The position numbers and the translations under genes are program-made. Of a stretch of DNA of 64,000 nt, positions 21,201 through 33,800 are shown one piece after another. The DNA is from Limnoperna fortunei (Eukaryota > Mollusca > Bivalvia > Mytilida > Modiolidae): positions 74,913,865-74,977,864 of the forward strand of contig OX104118.1 of NCBI GenBank assembly GCA_944474755.1, read 5' to 3'. The first letter of the stretch is position 1, and each line of letters begins with the position of its first letter. The notes beneath the pieces are model-generated. The model worked only from the letters and a program-made list of their open reading frames with translations. It searched no databases and was not told the origin of the DNA.

Positions 21201-21454
21201 CAATAAAAAAGAATTTGGTATAAGAATTTGGTTATAAAATATTGATCTTAAGGTGTATTCTTTGTGACAGTATTAAAAATTCAGTGGTTCAGAAAGATAT
21301 ATAAAATATATATATATAATTAATCAGTTCGTAATCTTGTATACAGAAGTATATATTAAACATAAAAAGTCCAACGTGACCAGAATTTACATTTCTATTT
21401 TCACAAGCGCTTTCATGTATCATTACAATCTTCAGGTGAATGTAGTAGTTTAAT

Positions 21455-22966
21455 TAATGTCAAGACGTACCATCCGAATGGTCGATATAATAAATAATGC
21501 AGTCGATGGTAAAAAGATGGTAAAAAGAGAAGGATGCGCTTCTGTCAGATTAAACTGTGCCGTTTTTCAGATGAAATAATATGCTCCTGATAAAAAGACT
21601 CCTATGCTGATTAGGTTTTCATGTCTTCGTTTTGTTTTCTGTATGTTTTGCTAAAAGACGATATTTTGTTGATACGTTAAATTATTATAGAATAATACAT
21701 ATTTTTACAAGTCAACTGCTGACTAGAGTGGCTAATTATTCAAATTTTACGGTTCTCTTGTTGGTATAGGCATTAACAGAGCTTAAACCGATCAGTGCCG
21801 GGTTCATTGTCCAAGTTGTGGGATTACCGTCTTCAAAGGTGTTTTCGATAACTTTTTTTATTTCTGCTATAATGACTAATTCCATTTATATATAGAACCA
21901 AAACCTAAACATGTCATGGTTCACATTAGGGAAACAACTTTAAATAATAAACCCTTCTAAAAATAATTACCCTATTATTTTCAGCCATATTTTTTATGAA
22001 TCTGTAAGCTACATTTTATTAATTCTCGCCATTAAAAAATCAAAACAGTTTGTCACATATTAAATGGCTATTAACTTATTTACATCTAAGAAGCTATAAA
22101 TAGCAGATTTTGTAATTTACTGCATATATTTGTAATGACTTATCTTTTTGTCAATTGTGCTTAAGTAGTCTTTTTTCATTTTTTTATTTTTAGACTTACT
22201 ACAAAAGTATAAAATACAGACAATGGTCTCCTACTCAAATTGTTTAATGCTATATAGTGTATAATATACGCCTTATTATATGAAGAATACCTTCAATAAC
22301 ATAATATGCAGATTTTTCACTTAGGTTAGAATAAATGACATAGATCCAAATTCTGTTGCATCACATTTGTTTTTAAAAACACATAGAGTTTATTTCTTAT
22401 ACAGTATTTACATTGTTCAATCAAATGTGTATGGTACATTAAAAGAGGGCTCGATAAAAATCTAACCTGGGGTAATTATGGATATCAGTATAAAAGAATT
22501 ATTTCGTCTGTTTATTTTCCAATGAACCGAGTTAATTGATAAAAATTAAACAAGCTCACCATAAACGAACTTTAAACGTCAGAATTTTTGCTAAAATTAG
22601 AGTGCACACATGTCTACTATTTCCTGTTATTTTTTGGGTTCAGTGATTTGTTAGGGTAACTCGGTAAAATGTTCATTCACACAAAGACGAAAAACTTCCC
22701 CATGTGGTCTCTAGTATAAACCAGTATTTTAAAAATATCAAATGAGGTGCCATATTAATATGGAGACTTAAAAACATAACTTTAAAAAATAACATGTGAA
22801 CGACGAGCAATTCACACAACTTTCCAAATATCCGGTTATTTACTTCTTACATGTTATAATTTATTCAGAACTGGATATATATATATATGGAGAACAATAT
22901 GTGTAAATCTTGTTCAACAGGGTCTTAAGACATTTTATTAGTATAATATTATTATTTCCGTTACAG
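21455..22966 (+). other. 5' flank of copy B (start of duplicated unit)
   Basis: Similarity to the copy C flank starts about here: AATGTCAAGACGTACCATCC is shared with 56179 onward. It continues with many indels to the upstream noncoding exon. No conserved reading frame was found; the frame after ATGTCAAGACG differs between B and C. Promoter and transcription start should lie in this stretch, but I see no decisive core element. The TATA-like run at 22869-22889 is also simple sequence. Confidence 0.55.
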
Positions 22967-23027
22967 TGTGAAGAACCAGGACGTAGTTCTCACTACTGTA
23001 ACTTACAAACTAATAGTTGTAGCACAG
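22967..23027 (+). other. Putative noncoding upstream exon, copy B
   Basis: An acceptor-like TTCCGTTACAG and a donor GTAAAT at 23028 bracket 61 bases ending TAGTTGTAGCACAG. The same arrangement occurs at 57622-57687 in copy C, with 5 extra bases and no shared frame. This fits an untranslated exon. An earlier first exon is implied but not identified. Confidence 0.5.
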
Positions 23028-24020
23028 GTAAATATAGTATATGAATAATTTTAAACATACAGTTGTTAAAGTGTAACATCAGAGGTTCTCATTTGATTCG
23101 CGGATTAATTCCTGTACTTCTAAAAATTGTTTAAAGGGCGTAAAACTGCATATATGTATACAATGCAAACTTTAAAATTTGTCTTTGAAGACATTTTGTC
23201 TCCAATTATCTAGTTAAAGTCAGTTATAATCATTTTTTGTTACAGTCAGTTTATTTTGAAAGTTTGCTTTTGTTGGAACATTTTGAAAATTTCAGAAATT
23301 AATTGACATTATTCCCATCTTAAAGATAGTCAGGTAAACCAAACTATTGGTGTTCGCTCCGGTTAAGCATGTACAACTCTTAAAGTAGAACAAGTGCTGG
23401 TTTGGTTTAAGTCATCATGATATAGTTACACTGGGAAAACATTTATTTTAATTAATGTTGGCTGCAATTGATTTCCTGCAAAGAAAATTTTTCTTCATAC
23501 TTCATTTTTACTTTAATTCCCTATGTTACAAGTTTTCAATCACCACTGATGTTTTTAATCGCAACTGTCAAGTCCAAACATTTGGCGTAGTAACTTTTAT
23601 AACATCGGTATCTGTGATAACTGTTGTTTGCAGCCACTAGTTCGACGCCTCTTTTGGCAGACTGTTAGACCCCGAGGGTATCACCAGCTCAGTACTCACA
23701 CGTCGTTGCTGGAAAGAATATAATTGATTCTTTCAATGAAATGGTCATTGTCTAAAATTACTGCCCAATAATTTCGAAAATGATTTAAAATTAAGTTTTT
23801 TCTATTTGACGTCCTTAGCCGGTTTGGTAAATAGTTTTGGAATTTTGGATCATTTTGATTATTAAAGCTCTACAACGCCGTAATTATTTGGATATTTGGA
23901 GGCTGGGTCCATTCATAAGTCTTCATTAGACAAAACATGTGTATGCAGTAATACATTTAATAACCATGCTTGTTTTATTCTGAAATTTAAGATTATAATA
24001 ATATTTTCAATTGTATTCAG

Positions 24021-24129
24021 ATTCAAATTCAAGACCTGAACGACAAGTTGTGTTGCAGATCAGTAATGAAGACGGGCTTAAACATAAAAAACCAAAAGGT
24101 TTTATAAAAGAATGTATTGACTTTGGATA
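24021..24129 (+). other. 5' UTR part of exon 1, copy B
   Basis: An acceptor TTGTATTCAG ends at 24020 and is preserved in copy C at 58577. An in-frame TGA at 24118-24120 precedes the ATG at 24130, so translation cannot start further upstream in this exon. Confidence 0.55.
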
Positions 24130-24865
24130 ATGGATTTCGATTGTCCATTTGTTGGTAGAAATCACTACTTTGAAAAGCTGTTGGAGAGATGGGAGGAGTT
24201 ACGATGCATTTGCATCTACGGTACAAGATCTGTTGGAAAATCAAGATTTGTAAAAGAGCTGTTAAAAATAATATCTGAGAAATTTACAAACAACAAACAG
24301 TGTTCAGCATGGATAGACCTGCGAAATCTTCACTCTCTTAGACAAATTATCCTGGTATTATCAGAAAAATTGGAAATACCAATCGATGAAGAAGGTGAAT
24401 TCTTTCATACTGTTCTGACACGTTTTACAGAAACAGATCATCCATTCATTATCATTTTTGACAATGCTGAAGATGTAATTGATTCTGATTTGAAAGCAAA
24501 ATTTGTGGACCTTTGTAAATTGTTTACAAACCAAAACACTAACATAAAGTTAATTATAACATCCACTTGCTTGCTGAATGATAAGTTTTGCCCGAATGAC
24601 TGTTATCTTGACAAAGAATTGTCTCCCCTGACAATGATGGAATCCAAGGAGTTGTTACTTAAGTCTGCTCCATCAGTTGACTTTGGGATTTATTTGGATA
24701 AAATTGCAGAACTTTGTGAAGGTCTTCCACTAGCTTTGATAATGACAGGTTCTGAATTGGAACAGGATGGTGGTTTATTAGATCCAATCGATATGATGGA
24801 ACTACTGAGCAAATGTCGTCTGAAAGTTCTGAGTCAAGATTTGTATCCAATACAAGAAAGAATAG
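24130..24865 (+). CDS. Copy B exon 1 (NB-ARC nucleotide-binding domain)
   Basis: The start ATG follows an in-frame TGA. The donor GTAATA is at 24866; 736 nt, ending in phase 1. It carries the P-loop, Walker B and GLPL motifs. The same-length exon in copy C differs at only about two dozen residues, and none of the visible nucleotide-binding motifs is broken. Confidence 0.92.
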
Positions 24866-27800
24866 GTAATAAATTATGTGTTAAGTTATTACTGAAGTGT
24901 GCATGAAAAGGAGTTTTGGAATGATACATTTAAATCCGTGTTGTGTGCAAATCTAATTTTTTCCCTACTTTGTTTAATCGGGTTAACATTACTTTCAGCA
25001 AAAGAGAAAGCCAACTACCGGGTAAAAAATTCCATAGTCCTGCAGAAAAGTCTAATTAAAAACAAGAATCAGAGTGAGAATAGCTAGATACCTGGTCTTA
25101 TTTTAAAATATATGTACACGTATTTTTGCAATTAATCACCTGTCAAATATAAACTCATCGCTTTATCACACACAACGTTCAGTCAGAATAAACTATTAAC
25201 ATTACATATTCCGCCCATTAGTAAGTACTTTTAACATTTGTATATTCTTTTCTGGAACCAATTAGAACACATGCACCCAACTTATAGATAATCCTAGAAG
25301 TTATCAAAATTGTTTCAAACAGCCTTGTCCTCCATCGACATTATTTACAAATTAATTACGTAATTGATTCCTATTAGCAGTTTCAAATAATTATATTCCT
25401 AGTTTTTTCGAGACATGGATACTTTTGCTGGTTTTGTTGAATATGCACATTAAGCTAATTTTTATTAATTAAACATTTTTTTCCTTTTAAACCTCTTAGC
25501 CAATTTTAACCAAACTTATTACGAATTATCTTTGGTATGCTCATTTCCAAAAATTATCTTCCGGTATCTGTAAGCAAATCCCTTCAACCAAGATGGCCAC
25601 TATTACTACAAGTACAAACTACTGGTACATTATTTTTGCTTTATTTAGTTAAAGTGAGTTATTATAAGTTTCTAGGTTAATGAGTACAAAATTAGTTCAC
25701 ATCACTTGCTTAGCTCAGGTGGAAAAAAATGAAGAAGATAGGGCTAATTGTTCAAGAACAATTAGAAAGGTCTTTCCCAGATACCTTTATGAAATTAAAT
25801 TTTTCTTCATCTCTTGTTGTGAACTTGACTACATAAGTTACTGGACCATTTTTTAGGCGGAATATACCATTTCTGTAGTCCTGAGTAAAAAAATACATGG
25901 TTGTCAAGGACTTGTGTGTCCGTTGCTAGGGATAAAAGGCCAGTTCCTGTTGTAAAATGACATATTTCAGTTAGATGCATCATCCTGATTAAAAAAATAT
26001 ATGGTTGCTAAAAACTATGTAATGGTTTGTAATGGTGAGCTTGTTGCTATTGTATGACCTTGACCTGTGACCATTGAATTTGGGCCCAAATTGAAGGCCT
26101 TGACTTGGAGATCATGTTTAACCTATATGTTTACTATATTATCTCTAACGGTTTTCAAGTTGTACGTCAAAAACTGATTAACCAAAATAAGTCAAGAGCT
26201 CGAACTCGAAAACGGCTCATCGCACAGTTTCGGACAAATGTATCAAATGAAGGCCTTGATGAAAGGAGTATTTTTGCCATTTATTGTTTTCTTCTATCTT
26301 TTATAGTTTTTGAGTTGTAATGATAAAAAGATTGGAGGCCTAAGGTCGAGGTCACTTCTGAACTTTGACTTTGAGATTTTCTTTAAGAACATGTCACGTG
26401 ACAACAAATGGTAAAGACCTTTTGTGATTTCAGCTTACGGTTTGTGAGTTTTTGTGGTAAGCGGAGTCCTTGAAACATTCAAAGGATACCGCTCGCCTTC
26501 GCTAGTCAGAAATTTTAGCCAAAATATGTCATAAAGTTGTCCCAAATGTTCCATAACATTTGTCACTTTTCAGTTTTCTTGTATCTGTTATAGTTCCAGA
26601 GATTACGCGATAACAAGGTTTTCGGTGTTTGGGCAGATAACTCTGTAAAGAAAAATGTTTCGATTTCGCAGGGTGAATTCCGAATAGACTTTCAGTGCTC
26701 AAAACTTGTCGCGAAAGACCAAAATGATATGTCGCGTACTCTTTAAACTGTTTGGTTTGAAAGTTGGCAAAAAAAATAATCCGAACAAAAACAATAAGGT
26801 CTTCCCACTGGCAGTAGGAAAGACCTTAATTAAAGTTACTTCTATCAACTTTTCTTTCTGGGTGCTTATGCTTCTTCCGTAATGTATCTAAAAGTGATAA
26901 TGAGGCAGTGGTAAGAATATTATATTTTAAAGTCGTTACTACAATTTAAAAATTTAACATGAAAATCTAAAGTGCTGTTACAGTCATAAAAAATTTAGCG
27001 TCGCAGTTGTGAATTGTGATCTGTATATGTACAGCTTAAGTGTATATCTTTTGTTATTCTCTTTTCAATTTTAGCTCCTATGTACAGACAATTCTTGAAC
27101 AGACTATCAGCGGTATTGAAAGAAAAATTAGGAATACTCAGTTATATTCCTGGGACATTTTCTGTTCAGCAGGCAACTAGGATATTAGGTAGGACGACAA
27201 CTCACATGCTACGATGCCATAACACCTGGTTTAACCCACCAGTTCTTGTTAAATTGCCTGTACCAAGTCAGTAACATTGCTGGTTTTGCTATATTTTTGG
27301 TTGTTGGTTCAGGGGTTGGCCGGTTTCTCGGACTTTGATTTGTGGATTGTCTTTTTTGATAGTTTACTCGGTGTTCGGTAATTTGTTTTAACATTCATTC
27401 ATAATAAAGATACATCAAGAGAGTAACTATTATATTGTACATATTATGCATTTTTGGATAATTTGTTTCCTCCCCAGTTGATTTGATACATGTTAATATT
27501 AGTCTATGTTATTATTAATATCAATTAATGATATCAATTCTTGTTAGTATTATTTATTAGTATCAATCCTTGATTATGTTCTCAGTATATATCAATCCTT
27601 GATTATGGTCTCAGAATATATTAATTTATGATAGTGGTCTCTGTTAATATCAAAATATGATAAATAGTTGCCTCTGTTAATATCAATTCTTGTTAGTTTT
27701 ATTTGCTGTTATTAATCCTTATTATTGGTCTTTGTAAATATCAATGCAGACGAAAAAACCCACTAATTCAATTCTGTAAGATTTTATAGTAATTTTGTTC

Positions 27801-30800
27801 ATATTTGAATGTATATAGATCGCTCACCTTAACAGGACCAACTCCATATATATCAAGAATCGTACATGCCCAAGCCACATTCTAACAAAATTGCATCCCC
27901 ACTTTAAAACCTTTTTAAGAGAAAACCAGCTTCCGGGTAAACCCCACCCTAAATATAGCACTTTACTTAAGAAAATCTTGGTTTGTAATTTGTTACCATG
28001 TATTCATCTTTCAGAAAAATCCATTGGGTACTTTTCAATACACACCAATTTGAACAGGACTAGTTTGTTTAAAGTAATACTTTCTTCACATGGTCTGAAA
28101 CTAATTTGTCCGTTTAAGTGTATTGATACTATAATAAAGGCTTGTTAATATCAATCCATGATAGTTGCCTCTATTAAAATCAATGTCAGATTACCTACTT
28201 TGCCGCCATGTACACTGTGGCAGTGGGCGTAGTGTGGGCAAACTTCATCCTTGTCTACTTTGCTCACCAGTCCACAGCGGGAGTCGGCGCAGATTGGGCT
28301 AAACTAGCTTGTCTACACTGCCCACCAGTCCACTGTGTGAGTGGGCACAAGCTGGCAATACTAGCTTGTCTTCCCTGCCCATCTGTCTACGGTGCGAATG
28401 TGTACAGGGTGGGCAAAACGTCTAGCTTGTCTATTCTTCCACTGTATAGAGTAACACTGTTTGCTTTGCTTTTTTATATACTTATAACATGATACACTAA
28501 CCGTGTAGGATCCAAACAAAAACATATCTTGAAGCTTAGTATTTTTACAAATTAGAGGCGACATTGGTGGGCTGCCCAATGTATACGGGGAGGGAAGATT
28601 GGTGAGCTGCCCACTGTATACGAGGAGGGGAGATTGGTGAGCTGGCCACTGTAAAAGAGAAGGGGACAATGGTGAGCTGCCCACTGTATACAAAGAGGGG
28701 ACGTTGGTGGCTGCCCACAGTATACGAGGAGGGGACATTAGTGAGCTGCCCACTGTATACCGGGAGCGGACATTGGTGGTCTGCGCACTGTATATGAGGA
28801 GGGGACATTGGTGGCTGCCAACTGTATACGGGGAGGGGACATTGGTGACCTTCCCACTGTATACGAGGAGGGGACATTGGTGACCTTCCCACTGTATACG
28901 AGATGAGACATTGGTGAGCTGCCCACCGTATAGGAGGTGACATCGGTGGCCGCACACTGTATACCAATGGAAAAAGGCTGAATCTACATGAGCTCTATTG
29001 TATTTAACACAAAATGTACTATCAGTGATTTGTTAAGTTTATATACTTCAGATGAAGATTGTGATAATGAAACCTTGAATGACACCCTAATACCAATTGT
29101 ACAGCGTAATGTAGTACAGTATGATACACCTACACAGAGGTTTGACATACATGGAATACTGAGGGACTGCATATCTGAGTTCCAGAAAATACAGAACTTA
29201 CCTGGTAATTCTGTTATTTGTTTGTTTGCGTTTAATCTACCTTCATAATAAGCTCATAGCAACTTAGATTTTTTAGGGCGAAGGGGGTCTAATAAAAACA
29301 TTTTATTTAGATTACCTGTTATCTCACTATTTTGCGGTTTTAGACCGTTGTCTACAGTCTACTTTAATGATAAGTTTACAGCAGTTTAGAAGTATATGTG
29401 TCTGATAGAAATTGTTTTGGTGTAATAAAACCATTTTATGGTGTGCATGCAGATTTGTTATTACTATTTATGTATCTACAGAAAAAAACCTCTAAAATGT
29501 ATCAATGAAATAATGTTGTAGGGTTTTGATTATTGATCTCTAGTGTTGTAACACAAGGGTTGTGAATTCGAACATGACTTTAGGCAAGGTGTGCTTGACT
29601 TTAACCTTAATTAACCATGGTTGCATTTCTTCCTGCTTCATTTTAAAGTTATCCTGTTATACGATATTACTTAAAAATTGATGAAAGTTTGTAAAACCTA
29701 ATACAAATATTACATTTTTTTTCATTCTGTTTTAAAGAGGTAAGAACCAGGTACTGTAAGATGTTTGCTGAAATTATGAAGGACATCGCCCACAAAGCTT
29801 ATATTTACCAGTACACGGAGGCCCTGTGCATGTATAACATGGAACAGCAGAACTTCCAGAAGTTAATGACAGATGTGATGCACACAACAGAGGACACATA
29901 TCCAGTATATGTAGATCTGGCCACTACGGCTTTCCCTACAATGACCAGATTTGTAGGAGGTAAGTCAACTTTAATGTTTGATATTTCAAAGATATTAACA
30001 AATAGCAAGTAAACCGACCAAACAACGATAAAGTAACTTTAATGCAATGTTAATGTTTATTGTCTCAAGGTATCCTAAAGATGATATACCAACAAAAGTA
30101 CACTGGATCTCTCATTACATCATTAATGTCATGCCTAATTGTTTGGTGTGATAATCATAAGTTACTCTTAAGATTTGATAAAAACTATTCTTTGCTATTT
30201 ATATGATTTTTGGTAGTGTAGCTATATGTATAGCACTGTTCAATAAGACAAACATGCAATCATGGGTGGGTTTGTACGTAACATGCCATAGGTTTGTCCT
30301 ATATGTGCTTGTCTAGCTTGAGGATGTAATATACTGTTGGTTTGCCATATATGTGCATGTCTAGCTTGTGGATGCAACATGCCATGGGTTTGCAGTATAT
30401 GTGCAGAAATAACATGATGAGGGTTTGTTGCATATATGCTTGTCTAGATTGTGGATTTAACATGCCTTGGGTTTCCTGTGTATATATGCTTGTCTATCTT
30501 GCGGATATAGCATGATGTGGATTTGTCGTATATTTCTTTTCTATTTTGTAGATGTATATGCTATAGGTTTTTATGTTATAAAAATAAAAGAGGATGACTA
30601 TTTTTCAGTGCATTCCTTTGCTTTCATAGAACAAGTACTCAAGTTGACAAGAATAAATAAATCAGAATTAGATGAAGCCTTTGTTAGTGTAACATATGGC
30701 AGTGTTCTGACAAATCTCATGGTAAGCATACAACTTTGATTATTATGAAAAATGCTGCTTATTAATTGAAGATCATTGACGCTTCATACAGTGTGGTGCA

Positions 30801-33800
30801 TAAAATAAAGAAAACGTATTATGATAATCGATTCAGTAGTATCAATACCTTATTGGACACTCAAAAAGTATGGGAAAATATAGTATGGTGTTGTATACAT
30901 TTAAAGGGACCGTCAAGAAAAAAGAAAAATTAGCAAACAATGAGCCAAAGTAAAGTAAAATTCGAGTTCGTCATGCACAGTTGTTTTAAAACATTTTTTT
31001 AAAAATTTGTTTTTAAAATTAGAATCCGAAAATCAAGAAAATTAATGTTCTGTGACAATTGCTAGAACTTTAAGATTCATAATTTAATTTGAATGTTTAT
31101 GCACACATTTGTTTTCTCAAAGGGCAATTTTTTAGAGGGAGAAAAGAGTTATCAATTTGCAATAAATGTGATGTCTAAGTATCATATACAAAAAGGTTTG
31201 ATGCAGGCCAGAGTACACCAAGGTCTTGGCTGGAATATTGGATCTCAAGGCAAATCATTGGAGGCCATAAGGTATACAGCAATCGTACTATTATAATGCA
31301 CCATAACCAGACGACACGTCCATACCAATAGTCACATCAGAAATACAACAAACCCTTATTTATAACGCACTCCCACACGATGGCACATCCTTATCAATAG
31401 CCACGTCACAAATGCAATGCATCTCTTATAATGCCCACTCACCAGAGGCCATGTCATCGTCAATGGCAACATTACAGAGAAATCAATCCCTTATAACGCC
31501 CCATCACCAGAGACTACGCCAATGCCACATCACAAATAGAGCAACCCATCTAGTATAATGCCCCCTCACAAGAGCCCACGACACGTCTTACCAATTGCCA
31601 CAAATACAGCAATCCCTCCTTATTACGTCATTTCACCAGAGGCCACGTCCTAAGTTATGGCCACATCATAAATACAACAAACCATCTTCGTCACTACAGG
31701 TCCCCTTACCAATAGCCACATTACAAATACAGCAGGTCCTTTCTCATAACGCCTCTTCGCCAGGGAATACGTTCTTACTAATGGCCACATCTTAAATACA
31801 GAATGTACACTCCTATAATCCTAAAAAAACCATTCACCATCACCTGAGGCCATGTCTTTACAAAGTCCACATCACATAAACATCCTCACCTTTTGATTAG
31901 TTAAAATGTCTGCACAGAATGAGTGCTGTTATAAGAAAGCGACTACTGCAGGTCTCTTAATTTTTAGGGGTCTCGGTGGCCGAGTGGTTAAGGTAATTCG
32001 TCTACTTTTAATCACGTGGTCTGTCAATACTTAGGTTGCGGGTTCGAGTCTCGAGTCCAATCTTAATTGACAAGGATTGCCAGTTTTCCTGCCGAAGATT
32101 GGGGGTCATCTCCGGGTACTCCGGCTTCCTCCCCCAATAAAAACGGGACGCCATGATATAGCTGAAAAATTGCTGAAAGTGGCGTTAAACAATATTCAAA
32201 CAAACAAACAATCTTATTTTGACAGATATTTGTTTTGTAATGTATGTTTAGCAGATGGCGCTACTTCTTTTAAATATTGACATATTTTTAAACCTCACTC
32301 CTAATTATCAGTTTTATTGACACAATTCTTACTGACATTTTTATCTGTAAAACTGTCAAGATAAGCATCACAATGGCTGTCACAATATTCTGAATGAACG
32401 TTATTGTTTTTGTTGTGTCATAAAACACAAAAAATATTCAATGCTATGTGATTATCTTTTGTTTCTATCAATGGAATTGATTATTGACAGCTCTACAGCA
32501 ATTTTTCCCATTTCATGGCAAATACAAATACTATGAATATATTTCCAACAATATATGTTTGTTGATTTCTCTTCAACTTATCAAGATGCAATTTTTTTTA
32601 TGCTTTTCTGTAAACAATAGAAGGCATACTATAAACGTATAATCCTAATAAAAAAGAGGACACTAAAAATGAACTGTGATGTAAGCACCGAATCATCATT
32701 CACTCGTATTACAAACTAGGTAACTGTAAAGGCTATTTGTATATAAGATAAATAAACATAGCATACATTTACATACCGTACAGTTCACGTACATCAAATG
32801 CTATGATTGCAGAGAAATAAGAGTAGAGCTTAAGTGGATTTTCCACTTGTCTACTGTGAGAGTGGAAACCTCCTGGGCGAAAACCCTAACTTGTCTAACT
32901 TGCCACTATTTAGAGTGGACATATTATTTCGTTTGCTTTTCCATTCCATAAGATTGTATTTTTTGAAAAAAAAAGAAATTAGCATTTATTCTCATTTTTT
33001 CAAAATAAAATATCAAAGTAAGAGTGGCATTTGTAATCTACTCATTGTAGACAGGTGGAGAAAGCTGTTCGCATGAAATGTATGTATGCATGCATCAAAC
33101 ATGGTGCTCTTATAATATATATATAACAAAAAATACATATATCACACTATATATTAATTATAAAAGTAGACAAAACTTTGTTAAACCATGTATAATTATT
33201 TATTCAGATGCCTCAATAAAGCTCTAGAAATTGAAAAAGAAATGGGAATGGAAAATGAAGATTTGATTTTGCAGACATTGCAGTCTCTCGCTGTCTTCCA
33301 TACGTCTGCTGGTATGTGATAGTGTATATGTATCGATATACCAATTCAAAGGGAAAAGGCTATGTGCGCGGCCATTTATGAGAACATGGTTAAGCACGAA
33401 ACAGTCAGATTAAACCTGATTGATCAATAATAGTTGTTGAAATACAGATAGTTTTGGGAAAAAATATTCTTGGTATAATATTGGCAATATAAGAGTGTAT
33501 ACAGGAAGAATTCTGAGGAAGAAATAGAATTGAAAAAACTCTATGAGTAACTCTTGGAAATTCAAAAAAGCTTTTTCCTTTATTTTGTAACCAAAAAAGC
33601 AATGCTAGTGAATATTTTTATTATACTAAACGAACTATTCGTAACATATGTATGCTGTCGAAGTTAACAATAAGCTGACCTTTTCCAACGATATAATTAT
33701 TTAAAAGGGATCCACCCCCCCCAAAAAAAAACCAACCGGGAGCCATTTAATGAGCGCACAAAATAAAGCATAAAAAGCTCAGGTTAAACGTTATAGGTCA

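Noticed and set aside
24899..25087. 62-codon ORF just after exon 1 of copy B as an extra exon
   Set aside because: It begins in sequence after the GTAATA donor, and the equivalent region of copy C is interrupted. The exon 1 to exon 2 phase fits without it.
28361..28967. Minus-strand ORFs of 140-198 codons in intron 2 of copy B
   Set aside because: They are translations of the 35-bp and 57-bp tandem repeats in several overlapping frames, with no homologous frame kept in copy C.
31967..32050. A functional tRNA gene
   Set aside because: A and B boxes are present, but the segment continues into a SINE body and tail repeated elsewhere, and I could not fold a complete cloverleaf with a proper acceptor stem.
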